Origin: an uncultured Alcaligenaceae bacterium
GTDB lineage: Bacteria > Pseudomonadota > Gammaproteobacteria > Burkholderiales > Burkholderiaceae_B
NCBI GenBank assembly: GCA_937995985.1
Contig: CALKIR010000028.1
Coordinates: forward strand, 1 to 48,509
Direction of reading: 5' to 3'
Length of the DNA: 48,509 bases
Program-made: the position numbers and the translations under genes
Shown here: positions 16,409 through 25,147 of the stretch, in pieces
Position numbering within the stretch: the first letter of the stretch is position 1
Layout of the letters: each line of letters begins with the position of its first letter
Notes under the pieces: generated by a model
What the model was told of the DNA's origin: nothing
Database searches by the model: none
Seen by the model: the letters and a program-made list of their open reading frames with translations, nothing else

Positions 16409-17257
16409 CTAAGACCAAAACTCTAAATTATCAATTAATCGGGCACTTTTTAAATGCGCAGCACCCAGCACCACCAAAGGCTCTTGACGCTCCACCTCTT
16501 GCGGAGTAGGCGGATGTAAATCACGCTGCCGACGAAAAGCCATATAATCCACACGCCAACCTGTGGCGCTTAGCGCAGCGGCCGCGTCTTTTTCTATGCG
16601 AGATAAATCGCGCTCACCCGCCAATACCCTATCACGCATCACACACAGCTGTTGATAGAGTTGAGGCGCCATAGCACGCTCCTCATCCGTCAACATCCGA
16701 TTACGTGAAGACATCGCCAAGCCATCAGCTTCCCGCACAGTTTCATGGGCCAGGATTTCCACAGGCAGCTGGAACTGCTGACACATTTGGCGGATGATCA
16801 TTAACTGTTGATAATCTTTTTTACCAAATACCGCTACCCGTGGCTGCACACACGAAAAAAGCTTAAGAACCACCGTGCTCACGCCCACAAAAAAATCAGG
16901 ACGAAAAGCGCCCTCAAGAATATTACCTAGATCATGCGGGGGCTGCACGCGGAAATTCTGTGGCACAGGATACATTTCACGCTCAGAAGGTGCAAAAAGC
17001 ACATATACGTCACGATTGGCTTCTAGCTTTTCAATATCCTCTGCTAAAGTGCGTGGATAACGATCAAAATCCTCATTAGGACCAAATTGCAATGGATTCA
17101 CAAAAATGCTGGCAACCACCGGGTCACCATGCTGGCGCGCCATTTTCATCAACGAAAGATGCGCCTCGTGCAAATTACCCATTGTCGGCACAAAAGCGAT
17201 ACGCAATTGCCCCTGTAACTGGTCGCGTAATTCTTGTATGGTGTGCACAACCTTCAC
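16409..17257 (-). CDS. panC: Pantothenate synthetase
   Basis: The 282-residue enzyme joins pantoate and beta-alanine with ATP to make pantothenate, the precursor of CoA. The HIGH-like motif lies in PTMGNLHEAH at residues 24-33. FGKKDYQQLMIIRQM and MSSRNRML are the other nucleotide- and substrate-binding signatures. The start is GTG, with GGAG 7 bases upstream. It is last in the DUF3460-scpA-panC group, 40 bases after scpA. panB and panD are not in the window. Confidence 0.96.
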   Translation of the reverse strand: MKVVHTIQELRDQLQGQLRIAFVPTMGNLHEAHLSLMKMARQHGDPVVASIFVNPLQFGPNEDFDRYPRTLAEDIEKLEANRDVYVLFAPSEREMYPVPQNFRVQPPHDLGNILEGAFRPDFFVGVSTVVLKLFSCVQPRVAVFGKKDYQQLMIIRQMCQQFQLPVEILAHETVREADGLAMSSRNRMLTDEERAMAPQLYQQLCVMRDRVLAGERDLSRIEKDAAAALSATGWRVDYMAFRRQRDLHPPTPQEVERQEPLVVLGAAHLKSARLIDNLEFWS

Positions 17258-17297
17258 AATAACACTCCAAACTGGAAAAAACTAAACAAACCGACCC

Positions 17298-18137
17298 TCA
17301 GTCCTCATAGGACAGACGTACATAAATAGGCGCATAGGGTTCGGTCTGAGTGACTTGAATCAAGGCTTCGCGAGCAAGCTCAAGGATAGCCAAAAAATGC
17401 ACCACCACGATAGCGGGTGGATCACCCTGTGCTAAATTATGCTCAAAAAGCTCTGTAAACAGCACTACTTTTTTTTGCTGCAAATGCCGCAGGATCTGAC
17501 TCATGTGATCCCGCACGGACAACGCCTCTTGAATGACTGCGTGATCGCGATTTAATTCAGCACGTTTTAATAGGCCCCGCCAAGCCTCTATTAAATCTTC
17601 GGGATAAACCTCTGGCAATACCTGCTCTACCTTTATATCAGCGGGTACAAGCGGCCGCCAAAAATCCCGTCCGCGCCACTCATATTCGTCGAGCTGTTCC
17701 GCCCCTTTTTTAATCTGTTCATAGTCAAGCAAACGCCGAAGTAACTCAGCACGTGGGTCCTCTTCCTCTTCGTCCGTGGCGCTCTTGGGCACAGGCAACA
17801 ACATCCGTGACTTAATCTCTATTAAGACCGCAGCCATCAATAAATATTCACCAGCCAACTCAAAGCTGCTTTGCTCTAAGCCCTGCACATAGCTCAAATA
17901 CTGCTCCGTAAGCAGTGCCATGGGAATATCTAACACATTAAAATTTTGCTTGCGGATCAAATAAAGCAAAAGATCGAGCGGACCCTCAAAGGCCTCTAAA
18001 AAGACCTCTAAAGCATCGGGAGGAATATAAAGCTCTTGGGGAATAGAGAACAGCGGCTCACCATACAAACGAGCGTAAACCTGGCCTGTTGACTCATCCT
18101 GCGTAGTAGAAGAAAGAGAAGTAGACGCCTCGCTCAT
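17298..18137 (-). CDS. scpA: Segregation and condensation protein A
   Basis: The 279-residue kleisin links the heads of SMC and works with ScpB in chromosome compaction and segregation. The N-terminal FEGPLDLLLYLIRKQNFNVL pattern, which binds the SMC neck, is typical, as is the acidic middle region EEEEDP at the start of the linker. The C-terminal winged-helix part ends with YAPIYVRL. Residues 1-45 form a polar extension rich in Ser and Thr. scpB and smc are not nearby. Length is normal for betaproteobacteria. Confidence 0.95.
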   Translation of the reverse strand: MSEASTSLSSTTQDESTGQVYARLYGEPLFSIPQELYIPPDALEVFLEAFEGPLDLLLYLIRKQNFNVLDIPMALLTEQYLSYVQGLEQSSFELAGEYLLMAAVLIEIKSRMLLPVPKSATDEEEEDPRAELLRRLLDYEQIKKGAEQLDEYEWRGRDFWRPLVPADIKVEQVLPEVYPEDLIEAWRGLLKRAELNRDHAVIQEALSVRDHMSQILRHLQQKKVVLFTELFEHNLAQGDPPAIVVVHFLAILELAREALIQVTQTEPYAPIYVRLSYED

Positions 18138-18188
18138 CAGGATAACGGCTACCTCGTAAAGCGAACAGTAGCCGTACAGTCAGCATCC

Positions 18189-18380
18189 TTAGTTGTCCTG
18201 GTAATAAACATAGGGCTGCTGCGGCACTTTGGCTGCCTTAAAGCCCTCCTGAAGCTCGGGATCAATATACTTATCCCAAAGCCGCGCCCGTCCCTCACGC
18301 TGACGCTGCTCAGTATCAGGATGCTGCTTTTTATAGTTTCTCAAAAACTCAGTAATATCAGATTCGTAGCCTTTGGACAT
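18189..18380 (-). CDS. DUF3460 small protein
   Basis: The 63-residue soluble protein belongs to DUF3460, a family I know only from betaproteobacteria, with no assigned function. Its characteristic features are the N-terminal YESDITEFLRNYKKQHP and the RLWDK segment. It is charged and probably helical. The ATG at 18380 was chosen over a GTG two codons upstream, because the AAGG ribosome binding site overlaps that GTG. It heads the scpA-panC group and lies 51 bases before scpA. Confidence 0.85.
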   Translation of the reverse strand: MSKGYESDITEFLRNYKKQHPDTEQRQREGRARLWDKYIDPELQEGFKAAKVPQQPYVYYQDN

Positions 18381-18464
18381 AAGCACCTTTAAATATTAAA
18401 GCCCTCTAAAGATAAGGCACACTGCTAGTACCCTAGCATGCTCCACTCTACCTACAATCCTTTG

Positions 18465-18470
18465 ATTATA
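18465..18470 (-). promoter_or_regulatory. Candidate -10 element for DUF3460-scpA-panC
   Basis: A perfect TATAAT on the minus strand lies about 85 bases before the DUF3460 ATG. A TTGCAA lies 11 bases further upstream, too close for a standard -35. The 271-base gap between DUF3460 and thiG holds no gene that I can see. Confidence 0.28.
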
Positions 18471-18596
18471 GTGCAAATTCATTGCAAAAGCCCATTGGTC
18501 CTGTAAAACAATCGCTTTTAAAAATAACTGCTTAGTCTGGCTCTCTCTCCCTTTCTAAAGCAAACAAGGAATTAGCAAAAAAACAAGGTTTTAGTT

Positions 18597-18602
18597 TATG
18601 AT
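18597..18602 (+). promoter_or_regulatory. Candidate -10 element for thiG
   Basis: TATGAT lies 49 bases before the thiG ATG, with no good -35. An alternative is TTGCAA (18482-18487) with TAAAAC (18504-18509) at 16 bases. I looked for a TPP riboswitch in this leader and did not find its CTGAGA core. Confidence 0.25.
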
Positions 18603-18651
18603 CCCAGAATGAGTAGGTCTAATTTTTTGAAATTTTAAGAGCACAGCAAAT

Positions 18652-19476
18652 ATGTCTGCTACCTCACCACACACCGACCCGTTTACCCTTGCTGGCAAAA
18701 CCTATAGCTCTCGACTCTTGGTAGGCACAGGAAAATATGCCTCCCTCGAGGAAACCCAGCAGGCCATTGAGGCCAGTGGAGCTGAAATCATTACGGTAGC
18801 CATCCGCCGTACAAACATTGGGCAATCCCCCAATGAACCCAACTTATTGGATGTGCTCTCCCCGGAAAAATATACCATCTTGCCCAATACAGCTGGATGC
18901 TATACCGCCGAAGACGCCATCCGTACCCTGCGTCTGGCACGCGAGTTACTCGATGGCCACAGCCTCGTTAAACTAGAAGTGCTAGGCGATCCCAAAAACC
19001 TTTTTCCCAATATGCCCGAAACGCTCAAAGCAGCCAAACAGCTTGTAGCCGAGGGCTTTCAGGTCATGGTGTATTGCGCAGATGACCCCGTGCAATGCAA
19101 AATGCTCGAAGATATTGGCTGCGTCGCTATCATGCCTTTGGCCTCTTTGATTGGCTCAGGCATGGGTATTCTTAACCCCTGGAACCTGCGTCTGATCATT
19201 GATCAAGCCTCGGTTCCGGTATTGGTAGATGCAGGCGTGGGAACCGCCTCAGATGCCGCAATTGCCATGGAACTTGGCTGTGATGGGGTGCTAATGAACA
19301 CCGCCATTGCAGAGGCCAAACACCCTGTGCTCATGGCCGAAGCCATGCGCCATGCGGTACGCGCTGGCCGTCAAGCCTATTTAGCGGGACGCATCCCCAG
19401 ACGTTATTACGATGCGGACCCAAGCTCTCCAACCGAAGGACTGATTGAACCTCGCTCTTCTATTACTAAATCATGA
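18652..19476 (+). CDS. thiG: Thiazole synthase
   Basis: The 274-residue TIM-barrel enzyme builds the thiazole phosphate of thiamine from 1-deoxyxylulose 5-phosphate, ThiS thiocarboxylate and dehydroglycine. Lys107 in LVKLEVLGD is the expected Schiff-base lysine. The DAGVGTASDAAIAMELGCDG segment forms the phosphate-binding end. The N-terminal RLLVGTGKY and the ETQQAIEASGAE stretch are typical. The stop overlaps thiD by four bases. The sulfur carrier gene thiS, often adjacent, is not found upstream or downstream. Confidence 0.96.
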   Translation: MSATSPHTDPFTLAGKTYSSRLLVGTGKYASLEETQQAIEASGAEIITVAIRRTNIGQSPNEPNLLDVLSPEKYTILPNTAGCYTAEDAIRTLRLARELLDGHSLVKLEVLGDPKNLFPNMPETLKAAKQLVAEGFQVMVYCADDPVQCKMLEDIGCVAIMPLASLIGSGMGILNPWNLRLIIDQASVPVLVDAGVGTASDAAIAMELGCDGVLMNTAIAEAKHPVLMAEAMRHAVRAGRQAYLAGRIPRRYYDADPSSPTEGLIEPRSSITKS

Positions 19477-20297
19477 GTATTCCTAGCGTTGTTACCATTG
19501 CGGGGGTTGATCCCTCTGGAGGGGCCGGAGTACTGGCAGATGTTAAGGCCATGAGTGCGCTTGGTGCTTATGCAAATGCTATTATTGCCGCCCTCACAGC
19601 TCAAAACACCCAAGCTGTTACGGATATTTTTCCAGTGGATCCCGCCTTCATAGAAAAGCAAATTGATACCTTATTTGCTGATGTACGTATTGATGCCGCT
19701 AAAATTGGCATGCTCGGCCAACGACCGGTCATTATTGCAGTGGCTGATGCATTATCTCGTTGGCCCCTTCCTCACTTGGTACTTGATCCAGTGATGGTGG
19801 CTAAAAGCGGCGATCACCTGCTTGAGCGATCCGCCACCGAAGCCCTTATCGAGGCCTTAGTTCCAATGTGTACGGTCCTCACCCCTAATCTCCCCGAAGC
19901 CGCCGTATTAACCAGCGGGCGTCCTGCTGAAAATGTTCGTGAGATGTATCAGCAGGCAGAAAAACTGCGCCGTCTCATGAACGATGAGGGACAACGTTGG
20001 GTCTTTCTCAAAGGGGGACATTTGCCCGGCTCAGACTGTGTAGATTTGTTTTTTGATGGCGATGTGATGCATGAGCTACCCGCCACACGTATTCAAACAC
20101 AGCATACCCACGGCACAGGCTGCACTCTATCAGCAGCCTTAGCAGCGCTCCTGCCTCAGCACGAGGATGCTGTACACGCTGCTCGCGCAGCAAAAGAATA
20201 CCTCTACAAAGCCATTGCTCGTGCTGATGAACTAAACATTGGCAAGGGTCATGGCCCGGTTCATCACTTTCATGCCTGGTGGCCTCCTGCATCATGA
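19473..20297 (+). CDS. thiD: Hydroxymethylpyrimidine (phosphate) kinase
   Basis: The 274-residue ribokinase-family enzyme phosphorylates hydroxymethylpyrimidine and its monophosphate to supply the pyrimidine half of thiamine. AGVDPSGGAGVLADVKAM near the N-terminus is the substrate loop. The HGTGC anion-hole and catalytic segment is at residues 213-217. It overlaps thiG by ATGA and overlaps the next gene by ATGA, so the three are probably translated in a coupled manner. Confidence 0.95.
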   Translation: MSIPSVVTIAGVDPSGGAGVLADVKAMSALGAYANAIIAALTAQNTQAVTDIFPVDPAFIEKQIDTLFADVRIDAAKIGMLGQRPVIIAVADALSRWPLPHLVLDPVMVAKSGDHLLERSATEALIEALVPMCTVLTPNLPEAAVLTSGRPAENVREMYQQAEKLRRLMNDEGQRWVFLKGGHLPGSDCVDLFFDGDVMHELPATRIQTQHTHGTGCTLSAALAALLPQHEDAVHAARAAKEYLYKAIARADELNIGKGHGPVHHFHAWWPPAS

Positions 20298-20998
20298 ACA
20301 AGCACCCTACACTTACTGGCATTATTGTAGCGATGGATGAGGAGCTGTCCGTCATCCAACAAGATCTGCAACAGAGTCAACGCATACTGCGGGCACAAAT
20401 GGAATTTCACCGCGGGCTATATTTTGGCCATCCAGTAGTGGCCGTGGTCTGCGGCGTGGGCAAGGTCAATGCCGCTCTCTGCACCCAAATATTGATTTCT
20501 GAATTTCACGTACAACGCATCATTAACATTGGCAGTGCAGGAGGAATTGCCCCTGAGTTACAACCAGGGGATGTGGTCATTGCGGATACGCTCATTCAAC
20601 ATGATATGGATGTGAGCCCCTTAGGTCTGCCCTTAGGGCAAATCTACCGCTGCCCCTATTTTGACTTCCCTACTGATGAGCAATTGCGCCAACAAGCACT
20701 TGCTGCTGCCCCAAAGCTAGTAAATAGACAAATCTTAGTAGGGCGCATTGCCACTGGTGACCAATTTATCGCTGATCCACAGCAAGCGCGCTTTATTCAC
20801 GAACATTTTCAAGCTCTCGCCTGTGAAATGGAAAGCGCCAGTATTGCCCAAGTATGTGCTCTCAATGAGCGCCCCTTTATCTGTGTTCGCTCTATATCGG
20901 ATAATGCCAATAGCGGAGCACATATGGACTTTGAGGAGTTTCTGCCAATAGCTGTCAAGAACGCATCCATTCTGCTCGAGACCCTGTTTCGCTCCTGA
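20294..20998 (+). CDS. mtnN: 5-methylthioadenosine/S-adenosylhomocysteine nucleosidase
   Basis: The 234-residue enzyme cleaves adenine from methylthioadenosine, S-adenosylhomocysteine and 5-deoxyadenosine. AMDEE at residues 13-17 carries the first catalytic glutamate. GSAGGIAPELQPGDVVIA is the phosphorylase-fold signature. CEMESASIAQV holds the ribose-binding glutamate and RSISDNA the catalytic aspartate. The ATG at 20294 overlaps the thiD stop; an in-frame start five codons earlier was not chosen. Its product removal could help radical-SAM steps of thiamine synthesis, but that link is an inference. Confidence 0.94.
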   Translation: MNKHPTLTGIIVAMDEELSVIQQDLQQSQRILRAQMEFHRGLYFGHPVVAVVCGVGKVNAALCTQILISEFHVQRIINIGSAGGIAPELQPGDVVIADTLIQHDMDVSPLGLPLGQIYRCPYFDFPTDEQLRQQALAAAPKLVNRQILVGRIATGDQFIADPQQARFIHEHFQALACEMESASIAQVCALNERPFICVRSISDNANSGAHMDFEEFLPIAVKNASILLETLFRS

Positions 20999-21005
20999 GA
21001 TGCTC

Positions 21006-21011
21006 TATAAT
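21006..21011 (+). promoter_or_regulatory. Candidate -10 element for the PCMT-like gene and tolC
   Basis: A perfect TATAAT begins 8 bases after the mtnN stop and 45 bases before the next ATG. No strong -35 is seen. T-rich DNA (21030-21045) follows. Confidence 0.35.
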
Positions 21012-21055
21012 GTCTTTATAAAATAATTTCGTTTTTTTGTTTTTGCGGGAATGGT

Positions 21056-21742
21056 ATGAACATTCACTCACTATCCAGTGTAGAACGCGCTCGCTACAAC
21101 ATGGTCGAGCAGCAAATACGACCTTGGCATGTAGAGGACGAACAAGTACTACAAACCCTATTTGATGTCCAACGAGAGCGCTTTGTGCCTGCCGGCATGG
21201 AGTCAATGGCATTTTCTGATACTGAGCTGCCCTTAATTATCGACTCAGTAGACACCAATGAAACCATGCTGCGCCCTATCATCGAGGCACGCTTCACCCA
21301 AGAGCTGCAGCTCAAACCCACAGATGCTGTATTAGAAATCGGCACTGGCTCAGGCTACCAAGCTGCTCTATTAAGTCGTTTGGCACAACAGGTCACATCA
21401 GTAGAAATCAACCGCACCCTGGCTACTTTTGCCATTGAAAATCTTGAAAAAAATGGCATCACCAACGTCAAAGTAGAAACGGGCGATGCCCACGCAGGCT
21501 GGGGGACCACTGAGTTTGACGCCATTTTACTCACTGGTTCAGTCCCTACTGTACCTGATGCCCTCAAGTATCAACTTAGCATTGGAGGGCGTTTAGTAGC
21601 AGCAGTAGGACAATACCCTGTCATGACCGTACTGCGTATTACGCGGACCAGTGCAGCCAGCTTTGAAACCACCTCCCTCTTTGATACGGTTATTAAGCCA
21701 TTACGGGGCACACGAGTATCTAATTTTCATTTTGCCCTATGA
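21056..21742 (+). CDS. Protein-L-isoaspartate O-methyltransferase-like protein
   Basis: The 228-residue protein has the PCMT-type Rossmann methyltransferase core. The SAM loop LEIGTGSGYQAALLS is followed by VTSVEIN and by an acidic DAHAGW motif. True PCMT enzymes carry an ISQP-containing active-site segment just before the SAM loop. Here that stretch reads ETMLRPIIEARF, so repair of isoaspartyl residues is doubtful. The ATG has GGGA about 8 bases upstream. The stop overlaps the tolC start by four bases, which suggests coupling. The order PCMT-like then tolC is, from general knowledge, seen in related Burkholderiales. Confidence 0.85.
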   Translation: MNIHSLSSVERARYNMVEQQIRPWHVEDEQVLQTLFDVQRERFVPAGMESMAFSDTELPLIIDSVDTNETMLRPIIEARFTQELQLKPTDAVLEIGTGSGYQAALLSRLAQQVTSVEINRTLATFAIENLEKNGITNVKVETGDAHAGWGTTEFDAILLTGSVPTVPDALKYQLSIGGRLVAAVGQYPVMTVLRITRTSAASFETTSLFDTVIKPLRGTRVSNFHFAL

Positions 21743-23085
21743 TAACTTTGCGCGGGCGAGGTCGCGTCTCTCTACTCATTATTCTGGGACTATACCTGAG
21801 CACTTTGGGCCTGCGTGTCCACGCTCTTGACCTTTGGACGGCCTGGCAGTTTGCCCAACAACGTGATCCTATTTATGCCGCTGCCCAGGCCAGCAGTGCT
21901 GCCGATCAACACTTAATTGCCCAGGCCCGCGCACAACTCTTACCACAAATCTACGCCAATGCAGGCTTAGAGCATCATGATCGGCGCAATGTAAAAAACT
22001 TTAACAATGCGCGCAGCAGCCATAATAATCTTTGGGCATTCACCCTCACCCAACCACTGTTCAATCGCCATAGCCTGCGACTATACGAATATGCACAATA
22101 TGTCGCTGCGATGGCTATTGTAGATGAGGAAAATGCCCGTGCAGAACTTATGCTGCGCCTCAGTCAAGCTTATTTTGATGCCCTCAGCGCTCAGGACACC
22201 CTAGAATCTCTACGAGCCCAGCTCCACGCCACGGAGCACCAGCACCGTGCTGCACTACGCGCCTTTGAGCTAGGCAGTGCAACCATCACTGATGCTCAAG
22301 AAGCACAATCCCGCTTAGACTTATTACGGGCCCAAATCATTACTGCAGAACATACACAACAGCAGCATTATTATGCCTTAGAACGCATCATTGGAGAGTT
22401 TCCTCAAAATTTGGCTACACTCAAAGCAACTGCTCATTTACCCACACCGGAGCCCAATGACCCCCAACAGTGGCAAAAACAAGCCAGCGCGCATAACTTA
22501 GCAGTCACACGAGCGGATTTAGCATTACAGGCTCAAGAACACTATTTACAATCCCGCAAAAGCCGTCATGACCCCACCTTGCAGCTGCATGCCCGTACCG
22601 GCAGCCACCAACGCAACAATGCTTTTGCCCCCCGCCAATCCCCACGCTCTATGGACAGCAGCATCGGTATTGAGCTCAGCATCCCTATTTTTACGGGAGG
22701 TGAAATTTCTGCCCAAGTCAAAGAAGAAAGCGAGCGCCTACGCCAACGCCATTTTGAACGAGAAAATGCCCGCCGCGCTGCCATCGAGGCAGCCCAGCGA
22801 TTATTTTCCGGCCTTACCTCAGGTCTACTTGAGGTGCGCTCCCTCGAAGAAGCAGTACGCTCTAGCCAAGCGGCTTTAGAAGCCAATCAACGAGCTTATG
22901 AAATAGGAGTGCGTACCTTGGTTGACGTACTCAATGCACAACAACAATTTTATGAAACCCGGCGCGCTCTCTATCAGGCACGCTACCGCGTCCTACTCCA
23001 TAGCCTACAACTGAAACACGCTGCCGGAACCCTCTCGGATGATGATATTTGGGCCATCAATCAACTGCTGACCCCCCAACCCTAA
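21739..23085 (+). CDS. tolC: TolC-family outer-membrane channel
   Basis: The 448-residue protein is an outer-membrane channel for type I secretion and efflux. It has an uncleaved-looking start, then a hydrophobic signal segment (about residues 10-29), followed by DLWTAWQFAQQRDPIY, typical of mature TolC. Two structural repeats follow, each with a long coiled-coil pair, and the C-terminal half ends in IGVRTLVDVLNAQQQFYE, the standard TolC signature. Unlike the NodT-type channel at 3.9 kb it lacks a lipobox. Downstream it meets rfaE2 tail to tail with only 3 bases between stop codons. Confidence 0.92.
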   Translation: MITLRGRGRVSLLIILGLYLSTLGLRVHALDLWTAWQFAQQRDPIYAAAQASSAADQHLIAQARAQLLPQIYANAGLEHHDRRNVKNFNNARSSHNNLWAFTLTQPLFNRHSLRLYEYAQYVAAMAIVDEENARAELMLRLSQAYFDALSAQDTLESLRAQLHATEHQHRAALRAFELGSATITDAQEAQSRLDLLRAQIITAEHTQQQHYYALERIIGEFPQNLATLKATAHLPTPEPNDPQQWQKQASAHNLAVTRADLALQAQEHYLQSRKSRHDPTLQLHARTGSHQRNNAFAPRQSPRSMDSSIGIELSIPIFTGGEISAQVKEESERLRQRHFERENARRAAIEAAQRLFSGLTSGLLEVRSLEEAVRSSQAALEANQRAYEIGVRTLVDVLNAQQQFYETRRALYQARYRVLLHSLQLKHAAGTLSDDDIWAINQLLTPQP

Positions 23086-23088
23086 TCC

Positions 23089-23598
23089 CTATTTTTGGCT
23101 CGCACGTATTTTCTCTACCAAATCTGTAGTAGAACGTTGATGTACAATAGGGATGGCTCGCGCCGCGCCGCCCCAACTGCGCACCAAGGCCGTTTCTGGC
23201 AACACCTCCATATCGTAGTCTCCCCCCTTAACAATTATGTCAGGACGCAAACGCTCAATCAAAGCCTCTGGGGTAGACTCCTCAAACCACGTTACCACAG
23301 TGGTTGAGGCCAGTGCAGCCAACAACGCCAAACGATCAGCTAAAGGGTTAAAAGGTCTATCTGCGCCTTTATTTAACTGCCGTACCGATGCATCAGTATT
23401 AACCGCAACAATTAAAGAGGCACCCAGCTGCGCAGCCTGATCTAAATAACTCACATGCCCACGATGCACAATATCAAACACCCCGTTTGTAAACACTAAG
23501 GGACGCGGCCAACGACCCTGAGCCAACTGCTCCTCAAGTACCTCGGGAGCCACTATTTTTTGCTCAAAAGTAGGGGGCAGCAAGGAATCACAAACCAT
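23089..23598 (-). CDS. rfaE2: D-glycero-beta-D-manno-heptose 1-phosphate adenylyltransferase
   Basis: The 169-residue nucleotidyltransferase makes ADP-heptose for the LPS inner core. FTNGVFD at residues 36-42 and HRGH at 45-48 form the cytidylyltransferase-fold active site. VNTDASVRQLNKG and GGDYDMEVLPE follow as in HldE. In E. coli this activity is the C-terminal domain of HldE, while here it is a stand-alone gene, as in other betaproteobacteria. The kinase partner (rfaE1/hldA) is not in the window. Its start overlaps the end of ubiB by 11 bases. Confidence 0.94.
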   Translation of the reverse strand: MVCDSLLPPTFEQKIVAPEVLEEQLAQGRWPRPLVFTNGVFDIVHRGHVSYLDQAAQLGASLIVAVNTDASVRQLNKGADRPFNPLADRLALLAALASTTVVTWFEESTPEALIERLRPDIIVKGGDYDMEVLPETALVRSWGGAARAIPIVHQRSTTDLVEKIRASQK

Positions 23599-25138
23599 AT
23601 AAAAACATCCCGATCAAAACAATGAGAACAGCCACCAACAGCGCGCACAACAACATATTAGTACGCCGTATGTGCCGATTTAATTGCCCTAATTGACGTT
23701 CAATAGCCGCCCCATACTGAGGATGCTTTAAGCGCTCATAAGTTAACCGAGGCAGCTGCGGCATAATCTGTGCCCATTGCCCGCCCTCCTTTTTTAACTG
23801 CTCTATCAAACCCTGCACCCCAATACGCTGACGCATCCAGTTTTCTAAATAGGGTTTGGCGGTATCCCATAAATCCAACTCAGGATCTAGCTCACGGCCC
23901 ATGCCTTCAACATTTAATAAAGTTTTTTGTAGCAAAACCAACTGCGGTTGTATTTCCACATTAAATCGACGCGAAGTTTGAAATAAGCGCATCAAAACCT
24001 GAGCAAGAGAAATTTGCGATAAGGGCCGATCAAAATAAGGCTCACACACCGCACGGATGGCCCCCTCAAGCTCCTCTTCGCGAGTATTAGCAGGAACCCA
24101 CCCCGACTCTATATGCAGTTGGGCCACACGACGGTAATCACGCTGAAAAAAAGCAAGGAAATTTTGTGCTAAATAATTTTTATCAAACTCCGACAACGTG
24201 CCCATAATGCCGAAATCAAGAGCAATATACTGACCAAAAGTATGGGGCTCAATTGATACATAAATGTTGCCTGGATGCATATCAGCATGGAAAAAACCGT
24301 CTCCAAACACCTGACTAAAAAATATCTCTACCCCTTTGCGTGCCAAGTCATGCAAATCTACCCCAGCCTCAACCAAAGCCTGTACTTTACTGATTTGCAC
24401 CCCACGCATACGCTCCATAGTAAATACCTCAGGCGCGCAATAATCCCAAAATACCTCAGGCACCAGTAATAGATTTGCGCGTTGCTCATCGCGACTAAAA
24501 TTGCGCCGCAACTGACTGCAATTAGAAGCCTCACGAATAAGGTCTAACTCATCATTAAGGTATTTATCAAACTCAGCCACTACCTCTTTAGGGCGCAACC
24601 GTCGGCCATCGGGACTCACCCACTCAACCAAAGCGGCCAAAACCCGCATCAGCCCTACGTCCTTATTAATGATTTTGCGCATCCCAGGACGCAATACCTT
24701 GACCGCAACCTCACGGCCATTATGCAGCACAGCAAAATGTACCTGTGCAATAGAGGCAGAAGCAACGGGCTCAATCTCAAACTCTTTGAACAGCTCCTGT
24801 GGTCGAGCCCCGAGGGAGCGCTCGATAATGGCTATAGCCTGTTCTGATGGAAAAGGGGGCACCCGATCCTGTAAATAAGCCAACTCATCTGCAATATCGG
24901 CAGGAATAATATCGCGTCGCGTCGACAGCACCTGCCCAAACTTGACAAATACCGGCCCTAAAGCCTCTAAGGCCAAACGCAAACGCTCCCCTCGAGGCGT
25001 GCGCGCACGCGTCCCAAAACGACACACCCGCAATAAAAAAGCAGCTATGGGATGGCGGATGCTAGTCAGCAACAGCTCATCTAATCGGTATCTAAAACCA
25101 ATATAGAAAATAAATAAAAAACGCCCCAAACTTGGCAT
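23588..25138 (-). CDS. ubiB: Ubiquinone biosynthesis atypical kinase/ATPase UbiB
   Basis: The 516-residue protein belongs to the ABC1/ADCK family required for aerobic ubiquinone synthesis. The family KxGQ motif is K66-Q69 (KFGQVLSTRRD). ASIAQVHFA replaces the usual P-loop, AVKVLRPG holds the nucleotide-binding lysine, HADMHPGN is the catalytic loop and ALDFGIMG the metal-binding DFG. Two hydrophobic helices at the C-terminus, including LLCALLVAVLIVLIGMFL, anchor it in the membrane. It lies 9 bases after ubiJ. Confidence 0.96.
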   Translation of the reverse strand: MPSLGRFLFIFYIGFRYRLDELLLTSIRHPIAAFLLRVCRFGTRARTPRGERLRLALEALGPVFVKFGQVLSTRRDIIPADIADELAYLQDRVPPFPSEQAIAIIERSLGARPQELFKEFEIEPVASASIAQVHFAVLHNGREVAVKVLRPGMRKIINKDVGLMRVLAALVEWVSPDGRRLRPKEVVAEFDKYLNDELDLIREASNCSQLRRNFSRDEQRANLLLVPEVFWDYCAPEVFTMERMRGVQISKVQALVEAGVDLHDLARKGVEIFFSQVFGDGFFHADMHPGNIYVSIEPHTFGQYIALDFGIMGTLSEFDKNYLAQNFLAFFQRDYRRVAQLHIESGWVPANTREEELEGAIRAVCEPYFDRPLSQISLAQVLMRLFQTSRRFNVEIQPQLVLLQKTLLNVEGMGRELDPELDLWDTAKPYLENWMRQRIGVQGLIEQLKKEGGQWAQIMPQLPRLTYERLKHPQYGAAIERQLGQLNRHIRRTNMLLCALLVAVLIVLIGMFLYGL

Positions 25139-25147
25139 ATAACCGCC

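Noticed and set aside
18387..18651. TPP riboswitch before thiG
   Set aside because: The conserved CTGAGA core and its partner elements are not present by eye.
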